Origin: Scalesia atractyloides
Taxonomy: Eukaryota; Streptophyta; Magnoliopsida; Asterales; Asteraceae
Assembly (NCBI GenBank): GCA_947069175.1
Contig: CAMTDV010000003.1
Location: 43,987,606-44,051,605, forward strand
Direction: 5' to 3'
DNA length: 64,000 bases
The translations under genes and the position numbers were made by a program. Below the pieces are notes generated by a model. That model did no database searches. It saw only the letters and a list, made by a program, of their open reading frames with translations, and had not been told where the DNA came from. Numbering within the stretch: the stretch's first letter is position 1; the number at the start of each line of letters is the position of its first letter. This document shows positions 58,016-64,000 of this stretch, in pieces.

Positions 58016-60665
58016 TGTAACATCCGTCGAAAAACGGGTTTTCCAAACCCGCTTCGTTTATTAATCGAATAATCAGTTTCAAATTTTTGTTGCTCATTTA
58101 ATGCTTATTTTAATTTTAAACAATACATAACTAATAAACATTTTAGAATATGGAAATTAAAATTGTTAGAAATAAAAATAAAGCAATTAAAAATAAAAAG
58201 GGGCTGCCGGGTTTCGAACCCGGGTCAACCGAAAAACCTTAACATCAAACACTTAACCACTCCGCCACTTGATGTCTTTGTGTAATCTAGGAAAAAAATA
58301 AAACATAAGTTCATCTGTGAAGTCATCTGTTTTGCGCCAAACTGAAACCGGTAATCGACTTTCAACTTTCCAGACGTTTGAGTGTTGATATTACTGGTTA
58401 TAACCGATGAAAACATTACGACTCACGATCTCAATCAATTCAGCCTTTATTGAACTTGAATTCATATGATTTTCGGGTTTAATAACCGAAATCATTTACT
58501 TCCTGATTTACACTGGCAATATTATCATCTCGCGACTCAAAAACACTCACAGAACCTCCAAATTCACTTTTACTCTAATTTCTGATCGTCGGAATCGCTT
58601 TCTGAACTCGCCGGACTTTCGCCGGAAAACCGTGTCTTTCATCAAAACGCTAAATTTCTCAATTCTTTCATTTTCTATCTGTTGTTAGACTTTTACTAAC
58701 TCAAACCCTTCAACCAGAATCAGTCCCAGGCGACGATATCGGATAATCAGCAGTCGCCGGAAGATTTCTGAAAGTTCCTAAATCGCGCTGTGAATCGGTA
58801 TAATCATCTAAACTCTCTGATAACTCTTGTTTAGTCATTCAATTCCACAGTTAGTTAATCAAAACTGTTAATTGGTCCGCTCAGCCGGAGTTCATAAAAC
58901 AGAGCCGACGATTTCGCCGGAGTTCTGAGAAAGATCATCTTTCCGGTACCACTTCCAAAACCTTCTTTATCCATTTCATTTTAATCAGTCATATGTCCGT
59001 TAATTGAGTTGAACAGGATCAGTAGAATAATCGTTGTCTGTGTTGTTTAACGGAGAAGATGAAGTCTAGTTTGTGTATAAATTTAATATAAATCGGATTA
59101 TATCTCGGATTAGACACACAGTCCAGCGGTGGACTGTGTGCATTTGAAACATAGAGACTCGGGTTCGAGTCTGTCCTTGTTCCGATTCGTCACAATATTC
59201 AGCCTTTTTATAAAACCCAAATACGGAGACTTCCTGTTAGTATATAAGAGAAATAAAAACAAGTGTTTTAACCAGGTTAGACACACAGTCCAGCGGTGGA
59301 CTGTGTGCAACGTTAAACAACAGGTCCCGGGTTCGAGACCTGTTATACACACCGGTTCGATGATTAAAATCCTTTTTAAAAATAAATGAATTTTGAATAA
59401 ATTAAAATAGTATATAAATATAATTAAAAACAGAAATATTTCGGGTTAGACACGTAGCTCAGTTGGTAGAGCTGCGTGCACGCGTACGGGAGGTCACAAG
59501 TTCGAACCTCACTCAGTGCAAACAAATACATGACCGAACCGGTCAACAAGTCAAAGTCAATAGTCAACGGTCAACCCAAAAAGTCTACATTTTTTTGTGT
59601 TTTTATTTATTTATTTAATTTAAAAATCAATTAAAAATACTTAAAAATATTGTTTTTAAAGTTAGAAAATAGCCTTAAACTCATAAAAATATATCTAAAA
59701 ATCCTATTAAAATTGTTAATAAAATCCACTTATTTACCGTACCTTTTCGTTATTATTTAGGTTAGTTATTCCTCGTCGATCAACCCTTTAAACTCGTGCG
59801 CAATCAACATCATCAAACGAACGCACCCAATGTGAGTGAATCTCTACAAATTCCCCATTTTAATCACGTTTTTGGGGTGTATCATGTGTCTTATTATTTA
59901 TTACATTTAAACACTTGTGCATCCTTCATATCCATGATCAAATGTGTATCCAATATGTATCAACTGTTTGTGTGGTTAATATTTAGATTAAATTTATCAT
60001 TTTCAGTACATACATTATCATAGGCCGCCGCTCATCATTACCTATGAGCGTGAGCCGTTCCCCATTACCTATGAGCGTGAACGAGGCGTTGCCAACATAC
60101 GATCGGCTCCGTTTGATTGAGCCTTGATCGCACATATATTTCGTCATAGGCCGTCCGTTCCCCATTACCTATGAGCGTGAACGTGACGTTGCCAACATAT
60201 ACAGTATCATTCATGTCATATATTCATGCAAGGTGGATTGTTATTGTTATTGTTACTGTTATTGTTATTGTTGTTGTTATTGTTATTGTATGTTTATTTA
60301 CGTTTGCTCACATATGATTATTGCACAATTTTTCCATATTAAATATAATAAGAAATCAATAATAAATGTTTTCTAACAAGGTTCACTCGCCAACTTTTGT
60401 TGACCCAAAAACCCCCATTTTTACACATGATACAGGTGATCCAGATGCAGCAAGAAACATATAGGATGGCTTAGAAGAATGAATCGGTTTAGACTTTGGA
60501 TTGTTTATGTAGTTACTTTTCTTTGTAATTGTATGAACTTGTTTGGAATATTGACGATGAAATTTTGAATTTAATAAATATGAAACATATTGGTAAACAT
60601 CATGAGCTTTGGTGATAACCCAATTATGCCCCGACTCTTATTCTGCTGCGGGTCGGGGTGTGACA
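58016..60665 (+). repeat. 3' LTR of element C
   Basis: 2650 bp. It keeps all four tRNA-like modules: about 58196-58278 (minus), 59108-59180, 59275-59350 and 59444-59520, at the same 167- and 169-bp pitch for the last three. Confidence 0.95.
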
Positions 60666-60670
60666 GAACA

Positions 60671-61148
60671 TATTTATGAACCAACATTATTATTCCAGGT
60701 TAGGAATAATGGAACTATGTCGTTATTCCGGGTTAGGGATAACGGGGGAAACCAATCTTTTAAACCGAACATGTGAACTTATAAAACCTGTGAACTCATT
60801 CTTCTTTAATGTTGACACTTGTTTCTTTGCGTGTTTCTCAGGACGCTGGGAGCGCTAGGTGCACCCACTTTGCATTTGATCAAGACATTTTTATCGAGTC
60901 TTTATTAACGATTATTTTTGGGATTTTGGTTTTGCGTTTATGTTGGCGCCCGTTACTTTATTCTAATGCTTCCGCTAAACTTTGAAACTTTGGAACTTTG
61001 AAAATGACTATGCATGTTTACAATAAATGTTTTTGGAAAACGTTTAAATAAATCATATAGAGTCGTTCTACATTGCTAGTGTCTGAGATTCTGGTTTGAT
61101 CACACGCCTCGCGGTAATACTCTGCAAGTGGAAATTGAGGGTGTGACA
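60671..61148 (+). repeat. 5' LTR of element D, right part
   Basis: Resumes after the GAACA duplication. It holds two hairpins of the B-type array, ATTATTCC/GGAATAAT (60689-60710) and GTTATTCC/GGGATAAC (60722-60743), and ends GAGGGTGTGACA at 61148. Confidence 0.9.
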
Positions 61149-61151
61149 GAT

Positions 61152-61166
61152 TGGTATCAGAGCCAC
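61152..61166 (+). other. Primer binding site of element D (initiator tRNA-Met)
   Basis: TGGTATCAGAGCCAC, three bases after the LTR. Confidence 0.94.
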
Positions 61167-61355
61167 TAGCTATAGAGAACCAGGTTTGCATTTAAAGTAG
61201 ACCTAAACTATAGCTGTTACACGACACTAGACTTAGTTGGCACCGAACTGTGATATCTTGTTATGTGCTATACTACAATTGCTCTATGTAAAATATATAT
61301 ATATATATATTGTGATATACGCAGCTTGTAACTAACTTCACCAACCCGACAGGCT

Positions 61356-61990
61356 ATGTCGTCATCATCATCCGACAGTTCTTGACAATCAAGGGCGTCG
61401 GGGAAAGCACCCATAGTCGAACCCTCACCACCTTGTGGCGTGGAGACACGTTCAGCTGCCAGGAAAAGACTTGCTCTAGGAGGGGAGTCATTCTCCCGTC
61501 CAACACCGGTCAAACCGGTCAACTATTCAGGAGTGGGGGACAAACTACTTAGAGCTGTACTAAGGAAACAACAGGAACAGCTGGAGAGAATGCAAGAGAC
61601 TATCGAAGCACAGGGTTGGCTGATACGTCAGCTGTCATGTACAACTGGAGAGCTCGAGGAAGAGTAAGATGAGAAGAAGTGAGTTTGAAGCATTTTAGCA
61701 AGGACCTTCATGCTGAGCAGCTGAGGGCTGACTGGCTCGATGACAGAGTTCTTGAGTCCAGTTGGAGGATTTACGAACTGGAACAGAACCAAGCACCACC
61801 TATCCCAGTACCCGCACCAGCACCGGCCCTTCCAGCGCCGGTAGAAGACAAATAGGAGGATCCAGAGGAAGACCCGGAGAAGGATCCGGAGGGAGAAGAG
61901 CCAGAACAGGACCCAGCTGTTGAAGCTGAAAACGCTGAAGAGGAAGATGGCAGTGACAGTGACATGGGGGATGGAGACATAGATGAATAA
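61356..61990 (+). pseudogene. Leader ORF of element D (decayed homologue of the B leader ORF)
   Basis: ATG 61356 (MSSSSSDSS), then an immediate TGA. The same frame continues with VETRSAARKRLALGGES, the coiled-coil part (KLLRAVLRKQQEQLERMQET, QGWLIRQL) and, after a frame change near 61670, the acidic Pro/Glu tail ending at TAA 61988-61990. It shares the layout of the 202-residue ORF of B. A short (TA)n run at 61290-61310 precedes it. Confidence 0.8.
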
Positions 61991-62248
61991 CCCGTCTCGC
62001 CAATCTTCGTTTTGTTTCCTTTAGTTTGTTTGTTTCCACTTATGTTGAACTTGGAAATTTTATAAATAAACTGATATGTTTGGTTGGTATTTTGTGAGAC
62101 GTTACAATTTATTTAATCGAATGTTCCTTTTGATTGTTTAATTTGTTGGGTTGACATAAATTGTGTGATCATTGAAGTGTGGAATATGATAACTATATTG
62201 GATGTATACTTATCGGTATGTGTTTGTGTTGTCTTGCGACGATCTGAA

Positions 62249-63480
62249 ATGGCAACCGGTCGTCACGGAAATCTCAACATGTCAGCTGAAGAATTGGCCG
62301 GTTTAATCCAACAACACGTACTGCTCTGGCAGGTGCTCCTAACGCACCAGCAGGTAACCATTATTAAATTTTCATGGGAAAATCTAATAGTTCGGCTAGT
62401 AGACTTTCGCGCTGACTACCTATCCTCTATCCTCAGGAGGGGGTCTTAACCCCTACAAGATGTTCTTGGATGCGAAACTGAGCAAGTTCACGGGAGCTGA
62501 AGGACCCATAGGACTGGTCCGTTGGGTCGAAAAGTCTAAATTAGTTTTTGCAATGTGAAATTGCCTCGAAGCTAATAAGGTCAAGTATGCTGCCTCGACG
62601 TTGGAAAATGGGGCATTAACCTGGTGGAACGCACAAGTCCTAACGCGTGGGCTTGCTGAGGCGAACACAATGACCTGGACCGAGTTCAAAGCTCTAATCA
62701 AGGAGGAATACTGTCCGCGGGACAGAGTTCAGCAATTGGAACAAGCGTTATGGAACCACAAGATGGTCGAGTCAGAAATTGAAGCGTACACGGCAAGACA
62801 TCATGATCTGGTGTTCCTTTGTCCCGATTTGGCTAACACCGTCACTAAACGACTTGAGTTTTATCTTGGGGGTCTGGTCCCTGAGATCCAGGGCATGGTA
62901 ATGTCTAGCAACCCTACGACGGAGCAACAAGCGAATAGGCTGGCACATAAACTCACTGATAAGGCGGTGGAGCAAAGGAAATTGCCACCTAGGGGCGAAA
63001 CTGAAATTGTCCCTGACAACACAAGGAAATTTGAAGACTCACCTGCTCGGAAGTCTTCATCAGCCCAGCCACAACAAGGAAACTAGAAGCGGTCCAACAA
63101 CTACAACAACAATCAGGGACACAACAATCAGTCTGCCAACAACACCCAGAACTCGAGCGGCTATGCGGGTCGGAAGCCGCAATGTAATCGTTGTAACCTC
63201 CATCATCACGGCCCTTGTGCTGGAAATCACTGCCAACGATGTGGCAAAGCAGGACACGCGGCAAAGGATTGTCGCGGGGAGATTATGTCACGACAGAATA
63301 AGAACCAGCACCAAGGTCAGCAGCAGGGTAATAACCGGGGATGCTACCAGTGCGGTAGCACTGCCCATTTCAAGCGACACTGCCCGCAACTTCACAACAA
63401 CAACAATGGTGGGAATAATAACAACAACAACAATAATGGCAACAATGGAAATTGTGGCACAGGAGGTGCCAAAGGACGTG
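62249..63480 (+). pseudogene. Gag of element D, with an intron-like insertion
   Basis: ATG 62249 (MATGRHGNLNMSAEELAG). A few bases are missing near 62318. The coding sequence is interrupted at 62354-62436 by an 83-nt GT-AG segment absent from B, after which GLNPYKMFLDAKLSKFTGAE follows. TGA at 62556-62558 and TAG at 63084-63086 are later defects. The capsid has ALTWWNAQV and EYCPRDRVQQLEQALW. Knuckles are CQRCGKAGHAAKDC and CYQCGSTAHFKRHC, separated by Asn/Gln-rich repeats. Confidence 0.9.
62354..62436 (+). other. Intron-like segment in gag of D
   Basis: Begins CAG/GTAACC and ends CTATCCTCAG/GA. A branch-point-like GCTGAC lies about 24 nt before the AG, followed by a pyrimidine-rich tract. 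Removing it joins the flanks in the same frame and wording as the uninterrupted gag of B (Gly-Gly-Gly then Asn-Pro-Tyr-Lys-Met). Retained, it gives TAA after a few codons. Confidence 0.7.
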
Positions 63481-64000
63481 CATTCATGCTAGGCCATGGG
63501 GAAGCCAGAAACGACTCGAATGTGGTCACCGGTAAGTTTCCACTTAACGATCATTTTGCTACTGTACTTTTTGATACGAGTGCGGATAAGAGTTTTATAT
63601 CTGAGTCTTTTAGGAAGAACATAAATCTCACACCTAAACCCCTAAAGACCCCTTACGTCATAGAACTAGCCGATGGTAAATCTGTAGATGTGACTCATCT
63701 AGTGACCGGCTGTCAACTTAAACTCGTGGGTCACACCTTTACCATTGATCTGATGATAACTACTCTGGGTAGTTTTGACGTGGTAGTCGGAATGGACTGG
63801 CTATCCTACGTCCGAGCTGAAGTTCTCTATTTCGAGAAAGCTATCCGTATTCCGCTCTCTAACGACAAAGTCTTGATGGTACAAGGCGAGAAGGCAGGCG
63901 TCGTCACGAACATCATCTCTTACATGCAAGCTCAGAAGTATCTTCGGAGAAAGAAGTCTTTTGCTTTGCTTGCACTGGTCACCGAGCAGCCTAAGGATGA
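63481..64000 (+). pseudogene. Protease of element D, continuing past window end
   Basis: The active site reads LFDTSADKSF (Asp codon 63573-63575): Gly of DTG is Ser, a change expected to impair the protease. VVVGMDWLSYV follows near 63780. The frame is open to the window edge. RT would follow outside. Confidence 0.87.

Larger units (their letters stand above)
49861..60665 (+). mobile_element. Element C: Ty3/gypsy retrotransposon with tRNA-like modules in its LTRs
   Basis: A 10,805-bp plus-strand insertion in the LTR of D with TSD GAACA (49856-49860 and 60666-60670). LTRs are 49861-52509 and 58016-60665 (2649 and 2650 bp), highly alike. It has an iMet PBS, a long leader, a gag-pol read mostly in order but broken by three stops and about five indels, and a PPT. 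The chromodomain-like tail after integrase puts it with the chromoviruses. Confidence 0.96.
47655..64000 (+). mobile_element. Element D: Ty3/gypsy relative of B, split by element C
   Basis: The 5' LTR starts TGTGACATCC at 47655 in copia element H. It is interrupted at 49860 by element C, resumes at 60671 and ends at 61148. PBS, decayed leader ORF, gag and protease follow to the window end. It is homologous to B in LTR, leader ORF and gag but in the opposite orientation. The 5 bp before it are CAAGG; the partner lies outside the window. Confidence 0.93.

Overview
This window is a plant nuclear repeat landscape. Almost all of it is LTR retrotransposon sequence, much of it nested, with no intact host gene that I recognise. 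The element types, iMet-primed LTRs and GT-AG splice signals fit a dicot. The element types look like those I know from Asteraceae genomes (sunflower/lettuce relatives), but that assignment is from memory and not proven here. All boundaries below were read from terminal TG...CA, primer binding sites (PBS), polypurine tracts (PPT) and target site duplications (TSD). LTR divergence was judged by eye, not computed.

Layout. Element A (1-12383, minus strand) is a Ty3/gypsy chromovirus-like element whose 3' LTR is cut by the window edge. Its gag-pol is decayed, and its leader carries an extra ORF and tandem repeats. 12384-16975 is mostly unassigned sequence with one SINE (13169-13554, 14-bp TSD) and a possible scrap of a spliced gene. 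Element F (about 16975-28841, minus) is a broken Ty1/copia gag. It is interrupted by element E (17576-27060, minus, Athila type, TSD ACACA) and by a hAT-like MITE (28197-28717, 8-bp TSD). A partial LTR (28842-30514) and a truncated Athila/Tat-like 5' end, element G (30515-about 32173), follow.

Element H is a plus-strand Ty1/copia element starting near 32174. It is split first by element B (34235-46114, minus gypsy, TSD GGAGT) and then by element D (from 47655, plus gypsy, running off the window end). D's own 5' LTR is split by element C (49861-60665, plus gypsy, TSD GAACA). The nesting order is therefore H, then B and D, then C inside D. B and D are relatives in opposite orientation and share LTR, leader ORF and gag.

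Each element follows the usual plan of LTR, PBS, leader, gag, protease, reverse transcriptase, RNase H, integrase, PPT, LTR. None seen whole is coding-competent: stops, single-base indels and deletions break every polyprotein.

The unexplained parts are non-coding. They are: (1) an 83-nt insertion in the gag of D with all the marks of a spliceosomal intron; (2) four tRNA-like modules inside each LTR of C, three at a constant pitch of about 168 bp; (3) arrays of short hairpins with covarying arms in the LTRs of B and D; (4) alternating GC-rich palindromes shared by the otherwise unrelated elements A and E; (5) a chimeric 3' end in B.
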